DNA of 64,000 nucleotides from Filosporella fistucella. Its lineage: Eukaryota > Ascomycota > Leotiomycetes > Helotiales. The position numbers and the translations under genes are program-made. Every line of letters starts with the position of its first letter. Positions within the stretch are counted from its first letter, which is position 1. Positions 33,664-44,567 of this stretch are shown here, in pieces. Under the pieces are notes generated by a model. That model was not told where the DNA came from and ran no database searches. It saw nothing but the letters and a program-made list of their open reading frames with translations. Where the stretch lies: positions 1,674,001 through 1,738,000 of the forward strand of contig JAQJZZ010000017.1 of the NCBI GenBank assembly GCA_030077755.1. Reading direction: 5' to 3'.

Positions 33664-36600
33664 CTACGCCTTTATTCGCAGCCGCTTCCTGGAAAGGACG
33701 TCTGTCGAATCCAGCCTCTTACGCTTCTCGTGTAGCGACGTGCCAAAGCACGCTTCAAGCTGTAGTGCTGCAACGAGTGAATCAATTGTGAAGGGGGAAC
33801 CGCTGATACTGCATGGCTCTGAATTTCCTTCTCGCAGTTGCAGAGCAATAGGGGACTGCCTATCGGCAAGCTTCAGAGACACCCTCTTGTTGAAGTTTCC
33901 GCTGTCGTCCAACCACGATCCATCCTCGATTGAACCTTCTATTGGATGACCTTGGAGAAGAAACTTGGCCGACCTCTTCGACAACCGCTCTATCAAGACC
34001 CCGAGTGCTGGGTGGTTCGAACGGAGGCGACAAAGAATACGACCGCTGCATACATACTCGCCATTTTCCTTTGGTGGGCTGTGATCGAGTTGGAAGAGAA
34101 AGTACTCTGCCACAACGCATCGCCCAAGTTCACGGAGCTCCTTCGAGCCCCGGAATGCGGCTCGAGCGGCCGCCTTGAGCTGCTGCATCTTTGTTATGTC
34201 ATCCAGAGCAGGCTCAGAACCGTCGAATTCGATGTCAAATCGGAAGTATCGCTCTTTACGGCGCTCTCTTCGCCGACTACGAAACTTGTGGCTGCCGCGG
34301 CTGCTAAATGATCGCTTGAAGGCACGGATAAGCCTCGCAATGAAGCCGTCCCAGAATACCCCACGCGTAGGTGACATGCGTGGCACCTCTTCCGTACGAG
34401 AGAATCCCGTTCCGAGGGATACCACCAAGCTAGGCTCATCAATTTGGTACATGGCCGTTATTTCTTCTAGAGCAAGATTTCCAGGATCATTCTGCCACAG
34501 GCCGCCGTCCTGGAAAGTTCCCAAGCCAGAGATATGCTTTGGTGTGAAATAACTTGCACATTAGCTTCGGGATTGAAATCCGGCTGAGACTTACCACCTA
34601 CAATGGTGCTGCAGACCCACATCTGGCGCTGTCTCGCGTTAGTCGTGATTTATGCCAAGTTGGTGGTTACTTACATCTCCCATAATGGAACCTGCCCAGA
34701 GCCGTCCCTCTGGCCGAACACATGGTATCCTATTAGTGTAAGCCGAAAGATATCAAGCTACATATTAGCCTTACCGCAACCACGAGGCCGTGTGCCGACC
34801 CCGTTATAATTCGTAAAGACACATGCTGACGTATCGCGAATAGTAGTAACTGGAAGCCCGACTCGTGTCCCTGTCTCGGTGGCTTTGGAGCAGTCGAGTA
34901 AGCTCCTGTCACTTCCAAATGATTCTCGCAAGGCTGCCTCGAGATGTTTTGCTGAGTAGCGACCGTCTGCGAAGTAGGAGATAATGAAGTCAAGCGGGGG
35001 TGAGATAAATGGTATCTCCCATGGTAGGCGGGGTTGAAAGGCCGTTCTCGCAAAACGCTCAATGTCTTCCATGCACCGCTCCACGGTCCAGCCCTGGATA
35101 GATAGTCCCAGAGCGATAATACCACCTGGAGCACGTTAGCTACCACGACGTTGCATAGGCAGACTCCTTACCGATACTCGTTCCATAGACAGCGTCGAAA
35201 TTCTCCTGAACTGGGTAGGGGAGGCCGACCTCGTCTTGAATATCTTGTAGGGTTTGCAGAGTAGCCAAACCCCGCACACCACCCCCATCGAAAGTTAGCA
35301 GACGGACGCCAGCCGTGGGAGGTCGAACTTTGACGACCACTCCAGATGTGCTGATTCCGCAAAAGAAGCAGCAATCGACTTCAAAGAGCCATGGGTCATG
35401 AGCGCTTCTCCTACCCAAATTCTGGGCACAATTTTCACAGACGCAGTGGCGGCATGGCAACCTGAACTGAGGCCTCCGCCGTGCACAGGTCAGACAAGTG
35501 TCATCTGAACGGAAGCTGTCGTAATCTGTGTGTAGCCGGAGAAGGAGCTGTCGATGGAGATCCACCGCAGTATTACTCGATCGTGAGTTGAGTCTTTCAA
35601 AGCACTCCCTAAAGCTGTCCTCGATCCATCTCATTGCCCCCGAGGGCAAGAGTAGATAGGCGAGGTCCTGAAGTAACAACCCTTCCTTGCATGCTTTGTA
35701 GCAGGCGTCCTTGTATAGAACCTGAAAGACATCCTGAGGGGAAAATCCTAAGATCTTCGTCAATTCCCATTTTTTTCCTTTTGGGACCGGGCTTACTATG
35801 CATATCAGGAGAGTAGTGGTCGAGAAGCAGACTAGAGGCAATTAGAGGAACAGCAAAGTTCTTTAGTTGCTCTAGGCTACTGATCTTGAGTAGAATATCA
35901 GTCAGATGTTCTTTGAGATCTAGTGCTACCGGATTGTGGATGCGCGATGTTTTGATGAAATCAAAGGGCTCTTGGACCGCTTCGGCGAAGTGAGCACAGG
36001 CGCACTTCATGAAAGCGGCAACGTGCTGTGCCGAGAAGAGAGTTCTGGATTCGATCCGGGCTAATCGAACTTGGTCAGAGGCATTCATTAACCCTTCCTT
36101 GAGTTTTCTGTGGCGGGCCTGTGGTGAAATCTCGCCATCTGGAAGTAGAGCCAGCACCCGGACGGCGGCGAAACATGTCGAAGGGTCCATCGTTGTCTCC
36201 TGAGCCAGCAGCCACATGAATTGATTCAAAACCTGCGATTCTTGAGGCTCTGGAGTGTTTTCTGTCACAATAATAATCTGCGGGCGTGTGACCAGAGCTG
36301 ATGGCTGGTGACTGTTTAACCAGGAGGCGACCCTGCGCGCGATTGGCTGCAGACCTCCAAGGTCAGAAGCAAAAAAGCAGAAGACGTCAGTGAATGGGAA
36401 GAGGAGCTGAAAGTATACTTTGTCCGCAGCCATCTGCAGGCTCGGCGTCTCTCGAGACCTTGGCAAGAGTCTGTTGGTGACCTCATGGCACCTCTCAGCT
36501 AGAGCGGGCTTACTCGTTTTTTGATGGGTGGGAAAATCGCCGTCCGCAAACAAGACCGGCCTGTCACTAAAAGTAGCAGAAGGATCGATATGCAGGTGTA

Positions 36601-36832
36601 TCTCACCGTGGTCTCGTTTACCGATTGATCTCTTTACAGAGTTGGCCAAGGCCAGTTCTCTCAGTGCGCGGGTCTTGGAGATATTTCCGACGAGAACAAA
36701 GAGACTGGGCTTTTGGGATTGGAAAAATGGAAGGCTGTGGAGGAGCGTCCCAGCCCGATCGGATTGGGTGAAGGTGACTTCGCCGTCCTGTTTGTGCAAA
36801 CTTAGCCAGTGGCTATGATTGCAGAGTTTCAT
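33664..36832 (-). CDS. patatin-like phospholipase with RING-like Cys/His cluster
   Basis: Six exons, complement(35797..36832, 35172..35747, 34775..35125, 34675..34729, 34602..34628, 33664..34552), with introns of 45-49 nt, join in frame to give 977 residues. The N-terminal ~345 residues have no recognised domain (a Ser/Arg-rich region, then LPFTDVFCFFASDLGGLQPI-like text). Residues ~430-470 carry a Cys/His cluster (CLTC, CRHCVCENC, CFFCG) resembling a RING or zinc-binding fold. The patatin domain has the oxyanion motif DGGGVRG (~496), the nucleophile motif GTSIG (~536) and the catalytic Asp in DGGLWQNDP (~699). It should hydrolyse acyl chains of membrane lipids. All catalytic motifs are present and the frame is intact. 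This fits the PLP class of Starship auxiliary genes. Confidence 0.9.
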
Positions 36833-37263
36833 AGTAGTAATTAAAGCAGGCCAGCTGCGATCAAGTGAATAAGAGAAGTGAAGTGAAGTTGATTATCGGA
36901 TTGCAGAGGTCGGTGGTGCTGCATTTTATAGGGGATAGACCTGAGCTGTATATTCAATCCTAATAATCCTAAATAAAGTTTGCGTTGGATTTGGCGTGGA
37001 GGATTTTGGGCATTGTCCTATTTTTCTATGGGCTAAAATTTGTACACCTGGAGTCAAAATATGACGCGAGAAATTTAAGAGTATGCCTTTTGAAGGTGCC
37101 TGGAGATTTGAAGCACGACAAATCTGAACCGTCAGATTTCCTGCGCTGGCCAGGCTTCACTATTATAGAGTGGACGGTGCATTTTGCACCTGAACCATTC
37201 ATTACCTGCGCTTTCATAGTACCTCGCTTGTAACTATTTTGCTTTGAGCTGATCGCTCTCTGA
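36833..37263. other. intergenic
   Basis: Upstream region of the patatin gene (minus) running into the 15-bp array. A short agtgaagtga microrepeat is near 36870; nothing else recognised. Confidence 0.4.
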
Positions 37264-37361
37264 ATCATTGCCTCCAAGATCACTGCCTCCAAAATCACTG
37301 CCTCCAAGATCACTGCCTCCAAGATCACTGCCTCCAAGATCACTGCCTCCAAGATCACTGC
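37264..37361. repeat. 15-bp tandem repeat, 6.5 copies
   Basis: The unit atcactgcctccaag is repeated six times plus a partial copy, with two single-base variants. It ends 12 bp before the ATG of the next gene, so it lies in that gene's promoter or 5' leader. The reverse strand encodes a VILEA repeat in an open frame that I consider spurious. Confidence 0.97.
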
Positions 37362-37373
37362 TTAAGTGGAATC

Positions 37374-37775
37374 ATGGAACACATCTGCGCCGCATGTCAA
37401 AGACCACGATCATTATCTTATCATGACCGGCACCCTCTTGTCCCTGGGAAGGACCCTCGACCCGGCGTTTGCTCTCGGTGCGTCAAGAAGTACTTCCTCC
37501 AAGAACCCACACAATCCCCCCCCGATACGCCCACCAGGATGAACGAAACACAGCGCGGCCACTATGAAGTTCATCACCACCACTACCACGTTTATCACTA
37601 CCACATCTGTCGATCTGATGAATTAGAAAGCATCCCTACTCCTGACGGGCCTCCATCGCCACGCGCAGAATTATCTTCAGAGACGCCTTATCGCCAGCCG
37701 CGCGCCTGGATGCAAGATCAGTCACCGCCCCCAGTATTCACGTGGACAAAGCCGGTCTTGCCACAACGTTCTTGA
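37374..37775 (+). CDS. small zinc-ribbon-like hypothetical protein
   Basis: A single exon of 133 residues. It starts MEHICAACQRPRSLSYHDRH and has a second Cys pair (VCSRCVKKY, about residue 36), so a CxxC..CxxC zinc ribbon is likely. Then come a Pro-rich linker, a His/Tyr-rich stretch (HHHHYHVYHYH) and a Pro-rich tail. I believe similar short proteins with a CxxC-R-RSxSYH..HP..PG core are common in Leotiomycetes, function unknown. The start is the first ATG after the 15-bp array. Confidence 0.6.
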   Translation: MEHICAACQRPRSLSYHDRHPLVPGKDPRPGVCSRCVKKYFLQEPTQSPPDTPTRMNETQRGHYEVHHHHYHVYHYHICRSDELESIPTPDGPPSPRAELSSETPYRQPRAWMQDQSPPPVFTWTKPVLPQRS

Positions 37776-39338
37776 TAGATAGCTGAATTCTGAAAGAATA
37801 AACAATTTCGCTCGCCCAAGAATCATTCTCATAAAGCCGTAGCAGTGTGAAATCAGAACCAGTGTAGCAATCTGTACTTCTGGTACAAAGTTTCGTAGAA
37901 ACTGAGAATTCTCAATTGTCCACGATAGGGATACACATCGAGCAAGTACTAAATACTTAGTACTAGATCTAGTTCCAGTTCCATATACGGCCGTGATACG
38001 GACCGTATATTAACTTATGGATCATATAATTTTAAAGCAAGTTTAAATAAACTTATACTTTGATATATCAGAGAGGTAGTGTTTCTCATGATAAAGTGCG
38101 GGGTAAACGTGATTTTGGAGGGGTAATTTAGTCACGTGTAGCGCATTTTGTATACTCATAGTGATATTTCCGTGTACGGATTTTTGTTAGAACCAGCAGA
38201 AAGAATTAAATTAGCAACTTTATACCCCCGGATATCACCCACAGGCTCTCACCACGTACGCCCCCACCACAGTACTACATACGGAAAATACTACGGCCAA
38301 CACTGTTCCGAGTGAGGTAACGTCTGTCCCTGCGTCCCGAGACCCCCCCCTGTAACGAGACGAATCTATAGTTTTGGAATCACAATTTTTTTCTTGGCAA
38401 GTCTACGAAGTTGTTATTCATATGTTGCTTTCTTTAACTATTTGTCCCTTAGAAGACCACTTAGCAACAAAAAAAAGAGTGTGGTTGATTATGCTATCGA
38501 TTATTTCACTTACGCCACCGATCGCCGCTTCCGCTGTCCCCCCTGTTTAATCGCGACGTTTGAAGCCTTTTCAAAATTCGGAGCACTTAAGAAAAGGTCC
38601 TATCACGAAATATTATGGCTCCAAATTTTAAAGACAATCAGAGAGGAAAAGGATATAGTCCGGGAGTTATGCCGGTGCGACGAGAGGGTCCACCTGGTGC
38701 ATATGTTTTACTTGTAGTGCTTAGTAATGTATATTAGCCGAGATATAATTAACTATGCTCACGTCCGGGCTCGCTATATTCTACTTAGCCACGATTCTCA
38801 GGGGTAGTCACATGTGTGGCCCAGAATGTCACGTGTGTGGCGTATTCCCTTGAGTTTATTTTGAACCAAATTTTATGCGGAACTAACTCTTTATGACTAG
38901 CCATATCCCAAGACCCCACGGTGATACAAGCTCCTGTCCTGCCAGTAGCTAAAGGTCTCGAGGTAGACCACGATCAACACTCCTCACAAATAATCTCTTT
39001 GGAAATAGGGAATCCCAGCTCGCAGAGAAAAAAAGATGCAAATATTGTTATTACCAATAGGGCCAGAGTGCCCTCTACTTCTATATCACAAAGAATATGC
39101 CCAGGGTATGTTGTGGCAAGTTGCGAATACAGTCTCGTGGGAAACTTGATTGGGAGGACGAACCGGCTGATATTGATTCATTTGCCAACCATCAGCACAG
39201 GTTAGGCTGGGAAAGAGAAGTATTGTTTTCGGGGTGTAAGTAAAAAGAAATGTAACTTGCACCCCAATTTCCTCTTCTTGAAAAGTCCGTTGCAAGCTAA
39301 TAAAAAATATCTATCCCCCAGAGTCTGCACAGACACTA
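37776..39338. other. gene-poor stretch with palindromes and CACGTG-type repeats
   Basis: At 37950-38015 there are short palindromic runs (agtactaaatacttagtact and gatacggaccgtat). 38807-38820 and 38828-38841 are near-identical 14-mers (gtcacRtgtgtggc). Frames at 38394-38717 and 38921-39205 have some protein-like content but no recognised family. No gene is called. Confidence 0.4.
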
Positions 39339-40952
39339 CTATGATTGTGTTTTGTTCGCGTACGCAGCTATGTAGCTACTTGTAATTGTAGTTGTATGCC
39401 AGAAACAGGTTAATGATGTGACAGCAGACTCACACGGTGCCGGCATAGCAGAGCCTGGGATACTCGGAATTCTGGAAGATATGGGCGTTACAGATGTGGA
39501 CGCTAGATAAGTCGCCGAGGCCGAGCCTGACGTGCAAGTATCCATTCCGAACAGTGATTTGGTTTCTGAAGATAGAAGACGTGTTGACCTGGCAGAGGCT
39601 GTCGAGGACAGTAATTGCGAGGCGGGTGGGATTCGAACATTAGCGTATGGGGAATCGAGGTAATTGACATTGTTCGCTGTTTGCTGGACACAGTCTCCTA
39701 GTACTTGGACGACATTTTCAATCAAGCTTTCCTTCCCCTTCTTATCCCCACTGCTCTCCCACCACATTGCACCCCCCAAATTCATGTCTTCAATCCACTT
39801 CGCCTTTTGACGAGCAACTTTCACTGTGTCATAACTGATCAGTTCTTGCTTCACCGCATCCCAACTGTAACTAGCTCCGAGCTTTTCATTATATACTTCG
39901 GTAGAGCCGTTGAGTGGCAGCGATTTGAAGTCATACACTTCCACATCTCCAAATGACTGCCCAAGGCCCGTGGAATTCTTGAACGTCCGACCGTATATTG
40001 GCATGCCGAGCACGATCTTCTCTGAAGATACGCCGTGAGAAGTGTAATAGTCAACGCTAGATTTGGTGTTAAAGGGCGTCGATCGGTCACCGGCAGAGAA
40101 GAGGTTCGCTTGATGGCCTGTTATTCGGGGGGTGGTCCAGTTTCCAACGTAGTCATATGCCATCAAGTTCCAAAAGTCGAGGTATTGATCCATGGCCGCG
40201 AGATTTAGCTTTGCGTAATTCGAAGGACCGGCAGGAGCGGCAAACGTAAGTTCGAAGTGGTAATCTAAAGTGTTTCCGTATTGATCAAGTTGACTTCTGA
40301 TCTCCGACAAAAGCGATACTAGGTCGGCAGCCTGTGCTTCATCATCTGGATATTCCCAATTTATGTCGAGGCCATCAAGTCCCAGGCTTTTGACTAGTGA
40401 AATGGCTGAGGATGCGAACAAAGCCCGTCCTTGTCCCGAAGAAGCGGGGACAGCAAAGTTGGAAGAATATGTCGCGCCGCCGATAGAGAGGAGGACCTTC
40501 AAGTTTCGGTATCTCTTCAGCGAGTATAGCTGCCCCAGACAACCATACAGCATGGCCTCTGTCTGGTTGCCTGCCTGGCCGTCCAATCGGGTGACGGTGT
40601 CAGCTGTTTGGTCAGAGAGAAAGCTGAATGTGTATCAATAATATGGAGTTCCAACCATAGAAGTGCAACTCACACCTGCCCAGTCGCTGGATTGATATTT
40701 GCAAAGGCATAAATCACGTGGGTAAGCAATGTGACAGGTAGATCTCTCGGGAGGAAATTTCGTGAATATATATCCCTGACGGCATCAGTCCACGTCTAAT
40801 ATGAAGGGGGAGTCTCACCAGTTAGCAAAGTATGCTGCTGCTCGATATTTGGAGCAAGAGCGTTCCGCTTCCCGAGCCTCTCTCACTGAACCATTGCAGC
40901 ATACTGCAAAGTAGACTATCACCAAAGCGATCTGTTTATAAATCCAGCGCAT
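39339..40952 (-). CDS. GH18 chitinase
   Basis: Three exons, complement(40819..40952), complement(40674..40775) and complement(39339..40623), with introns of 43 and 50 nt, give 506 residues. There is a signal peptide ([20 protein letters not shown]). The TIM-barrel landmarks of glycoside hydrolase 18 follow: AAYFANW and HVIYAFANI strands, LSIGG (~124-128), the active-site stretch [10 protein letters not shown] (Glu at ~169), then [18 protein letters not shown] and [11 protein letters not shown]. It should hydrolyse chitin outside the cell. Oddity: the family motif DxxDxDxE reads DxxDxNxE here, with the Asp before the catalytic Glu replaced by Asn (~167), which often lowers activity. After ~residue 400 a Ser/Thr-rich tail follows that may contain an unspliced intron. 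Confidence 0.9.
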
Positions 40953-42619
40953 TTTGACCCGATAATATCGCAAGATGTTCTTTTTATAAAACAAAAGTAG
41001 CCTGATTGTCGACTGGTTCTGTCAATGGCTTGAGACCAAAGCAGAATTTATTATATAAATTTGGGATGGCTCCCTAGAACTTCACACTCCAGCGTCAGCT
41101 AAGTGGGAGGCTTATACTAGCTCTAGAGTGAGCAATATTTGGCTGGTGCCTGTATTAGTATGCTTAGAAGGTGCAATCCGCTAATTTTGGCAACGGGTTA
41201 TATTTATGATTCGATTATCTATGCTTCATATTCCTTCAATTGTTTATGAGCTCTTTCCTTTTTTGGCTGTCGAGGGTCTTTCAATTCGCTTCAATCTCCC
41301 ACACGCTCATTATTGTGGTATATTATCGGATGGGGAATAAGATGAGATATTGGAGCCTAGGAGGTCCTTCAAACACCCGAGCCCACAAGTAATACATCTA
41401 TCAGATGCATCCCCCTCTGTTCCGGTTCTTGTTACTCTATTCTCTATACGTGGCACCTTAACCTTCCCGTGCCTGTGGCTTCCCTTCGTCATTTCTGCTA
41501 CGCTATAAAAATTATGAAGTTTTCCAATGCAGTTTGATGCTATTTTGAGAATGAAGTCTTTGAATCTACAAAATAGAAACCTAGTCCAAGTTTCATCTAT
41601 CCTTCTTATTTCGAATATCTGATAAAACTATAATCTCTAACTACCTCTTACTATGTCTTCAAAATGTGTAAATAGACTCTAGCTTATATATTCTTCGATT
41701 GTAGGAATACTAATAGATAGCGGTGAAAACACTAGCTACTATAGAACGAGATATTGTGTGTGTATAGTTGCTTCTAGCAAAAGTTCCAAAATCCAGGCAC
41801 ACATTTCGCCAAGATATGCTTCGCTGGGAGTAATGGGTGTGAATTGATCTACGAGCTTGACTTGGACGGATGAAAGCCTTGGCTGAATGGAGTATCTCAA
41901 TCATTGGTGTCTCTAGTAGTTCAGCCAGGTGAACGCTTTCCAATCCCGCTGCTGTCTCTCCTCAGGCTTAATGGTGACAAGCTACTTTAATTCAGCATTG
42001 GACTGGGCCAACACACCTAACTTCCAACTAGATCATAGCTGAGAGTATCTGATTGAGAATCTCCTCCACAGACTCAAGGAGTGGAATGGAACGCCACAAT
42101 CAGGGAGGGTCAAAACCTATCTGTATTGATGAACCAACACATACTAGTGCCCCCGCTTGTGCAATAGAGCACGCATATATCGTAACGTTTAGAGCAATTC
42201 CATCGAGGATGCCGGGTCCTTGACCAAAAGTTACCCCTGCTTGCTTACCAATGGCTGCAGGGAGAGCTTAATTATCTTGTAGGCTACGTATATTTCAAGT
42301 CTCTGCATTGATCAAATCGACACGATTCGCTCATCTTTGGTGTAAAGCTTTGGAGCGTTCTCTGTGTGGGATATCTGAGAGAAGGGCACACTGGCGAGAG
42401 GCATGTATCTTTGGAGGGGGCTGTACAGCGTCCTTTGGGGCAGGTGAGGTCACATGTGGCAGATTTTGGGAACTGGTATTTCATTGCATCTCTGGTGTGA
42501 TTCTGGCAAGGTTATCAAACTACGGAAATGCACTTGGATACAACTTAAGGTTGACGAGCAATAAAACCCCATTCTCTGAAAACGAATAACAGCAACGAAT
42601 AATCCCATCCACCACCTCC
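40953..42619. other. gene-free, AT-rich, possible relic
   Basis: No gene supported. On the minus strand 42130-42290 reads LPAAIGKQAGVTFGQGPGIL and on into a hydrophobic run, perhaps a decayed gene of unknown family. Short frames at 41310-41943 and 42284-42589 lack support. Confidence 0.4.
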
Positions 42620-43337
42620 TCACATAACTATTTCAGAAATCCTTTCAGCAATCATTGGTGTTTCTTCACCTGATTTGAGGACGGGAATTGGGGGAAGTGT
42701 ATAATAAGCTTTCCTAACCCTCGCACTTGGTTTCACAGCTGGCCGATTACTGTCCCCCTTTGACCCCTCTGATTTTTGTCTTTTTGGGGAATATCGTCTT
42801 GTCCCAATATTTTCCTGCTGGCTCTCCAACACGATCTCCTTGATAAAAGATATGGGTGGCACGCGTGCTGGACGATGTGCCAATTCCTTTTCTCCCTTTT
42901 TCTTGGGTGTGGTCAGGGGTGATTTCCTCTTCTGTCTGATGTTCTTTATCTTCCTTCGTGTAACTCCCACCTCTCCAATATTGTCTCCGTCCTCGTCGTT
43001 GTTTGAGTCCTCGTCATCGGTCATAAAGTCATTTGAGCTGAGAAGCTCCGCAATCAGTTCGGGAGAGTTTTTCTGTCTCGCCGAATCAGAGATGCTGCTA
43101 GAGTAAGGAAGGACGACTCACCAACTCGGAGATGGGGGGAAGGTCATCACTTGACGTCTGAAAGATGTAGTACTGCCCTGTGGCATGGTCAAGGACCTTG
43201 TGTTCGATATCGCAAAGAGGCCAAACCCGCTTCAGCTGTTCAATCTTTTTAACCACGCCAGACCTCCTTTTCCTGAAGCTCTCACGCTCTTTTCGGACTG
43301 CTAGTTCGGCAACGATTTGTTGGTCTGACATGGCCAT
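42620..43337 (-). CDS. MADS-box-like protein with basic tail
   Basis: Exon 1 starts at ATG 43337. Its residues ~15-70 read RESFRKRRSGVVKKIEQLKR, a beta region and GQYYIFQTSSDDLPPISEL, a divergent MADS-like pattern parallel to the gene at 4.3-4.6 kb. A second frame (43024 back to 42620) gives an acidic stretch (DDEDSNNDEDGDNIGE), a Lys/Arg-rich stretch and a C-terminal TLPPIPVLKSG. The two frames must be joined near 43100-43140; no canonical donor/acceptor pair keeps frame, so there is either a non-consensus donor (gttggt) or a frameshift. If expressed it is probably nuclear. Function is unknown. Confidence 0.5.
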
Positions 43338-43838
43338 GATTTGGGCATAGAACTGTTTGGGAGTGACTTATGATTCCACTCTGTCTGGAAAGACCCTCAC
43401 CTTATACTGAAATTGAGACACGCCCACGTTTCGCAATTGTAAATGGCAGCTGCTTATTTTGGCCTGTGCCTACTTGGCTTGTGCTTATTTTGGCTGTGCC
43501 TATTTTGGCTTGTGCCTATTTTGCAAGAAGTAACACATACGAAGATCACCGCGGCAAATTTTGGCCGGTGCCAATTTCAACACCCACGACAGCTTACGCG
43601 TTAGATGACCCACTTTATCGGCCTGCCATTGGTAGAATCATTTTCTGAAAGTCTCTTAGATTAAGCGCTTCGGTAATACTCGGTACAACTAAAAACTGTC
43701 ATCCCTCTTATCACCCGCGTCCGTCGCTTCTGAGCCCCAGATTAAGTTATCCTACCGCTATCACTCCCTAGCCTCACTTGTCACCCTGTACGTCCATAGG
43801 TGATCCTTACCCCGCTTAACATCTGTTCAATCCTCGAG
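43338..43838. other. upstream region with TTATTTTGGC repeats
   Basis: Upstream of the MADS-like gene. Contains the short repeat listed at 43451-43526; the rest is unremarkable. Confidence 0.4.
43451..43526. repeat. short TATTTTGGCTTGTGCC repeat
   Basis: Five irregular copies of (c)ttattttggcYtgtgcc lie within 76 bp. The TTATTTTGGC core is the same as in the elements at 24.2, 26.2 and 32.3 kb. Confidence 0.75.
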
Positions 43839-44207
43839 TCATTGCCCTCCTAGAGCGTAACACCGATCGTTCTCAACTTCCTCTTCGACCTTAGTGAACC
43901 TAATGAGGCGACTCTCGATCGTCTCTGTCACGAACTCCATGTCTTTTAGCAAGTCCTGAATTTCCACCTGGAAATCTTGGTAATACTTGATTTCCAATCT
44001 CAATCGACCATTCTCCCGAGTTAACTCATCAATCCGTTGTGATAGATCCGGGATGGGCGCCATTTTGGAGGCCGTCAGGTGCTCAGGAGTCGCTTCGAGC
44101 GCCACCGTCCTGCCATTGATGCGTCCGATTTTGAGATCAACAGTACTAGGCTTCATAGGACTATCTTGGGTCTTTGATTTTGTCAATGATCGAGTGACTC
44201 GGCGCAT
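43839..44207 (-). CDS. small coiled-coil protein
   Basis: Chosen start ATG 44207, giving 122 residues; an upstream in-frame ATG at 44288 adds a hydrophobic leader that does not look coding. It has a basic N-terminus (MRRVTRSLTKSKTQ), then a leucine-zipper-like coiled coil (QRIDELTRENGRLRLEIKYY, followed by further heptads) to the end. No catalytic motif. It is one of several small coiled-coil orphans between 43.8 and 56.9 kb. Confidence 0.6.
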   Translation of the reverse strand: MRRVTRSLTKSKTQDSPMKPSTVDLKIGRINGRTVALEATPEHLTASKMAPIPDLSQRIDELTRENGRLRLEIKYYQDFQVEIQDLLKDMEFVTETIESRLIRFTKVEEEVENDRCYALGGQ

Positions 44208-44567
44208 GATTACAGAGAGCCACTGGGTGTGACTCGGCAGCGGTGGGGTCTGTATATAGATGAATATAGGTATGAGATAGATGTCCAAGCGTCGCTGCTG
44301 GATTCAGTTGCGTGATGAGCGAGATATAAAGCGAGTGCCTGGTTCACACTTGTAGCCGCCGAAACCTCTTATCTAGGCTGTCTGTGGAATAGGGCCCTCC
44401 TCAACGAAGAGCCCATATAAAAGAAGCAAGGCACTGATTTTGGACGGCGAATTTAACTCCTGTCGAGCGTATTCGAATCCGATCACGAGTCTCCTTGAAT
44501 AAGTGCTATGCATATGTGCCATGTTTGATTGTCTACAGTTTATGATACGAACACATGTTCCCGACCT
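44208..44567. other. intergenic
   Basis: Between two minus-strand coiled-coil genes: upstream region of one and 3' flank of the other. Nothing recognised. Confidence 0.4.

Noticed and set aside
37026..37358. Reverse frame with VILEA pentapeptide repeats
   Set aside because: Product of the 15-bp minisatellite; no sign of a gene beyond it.
38394..38717. 107-codon + strand frame considered as a captain-recombinase fragment
   Set aside because: No R..HxxR..Y tyrosine-recombinase signature and no DUF3435-like text; left as unassigned.
44455..44500. T-loop-like gtattcgaatcc hinting at a tRNA
   Set aside because: No matching acceptor stem, anticodon arm or D-loop upstream.
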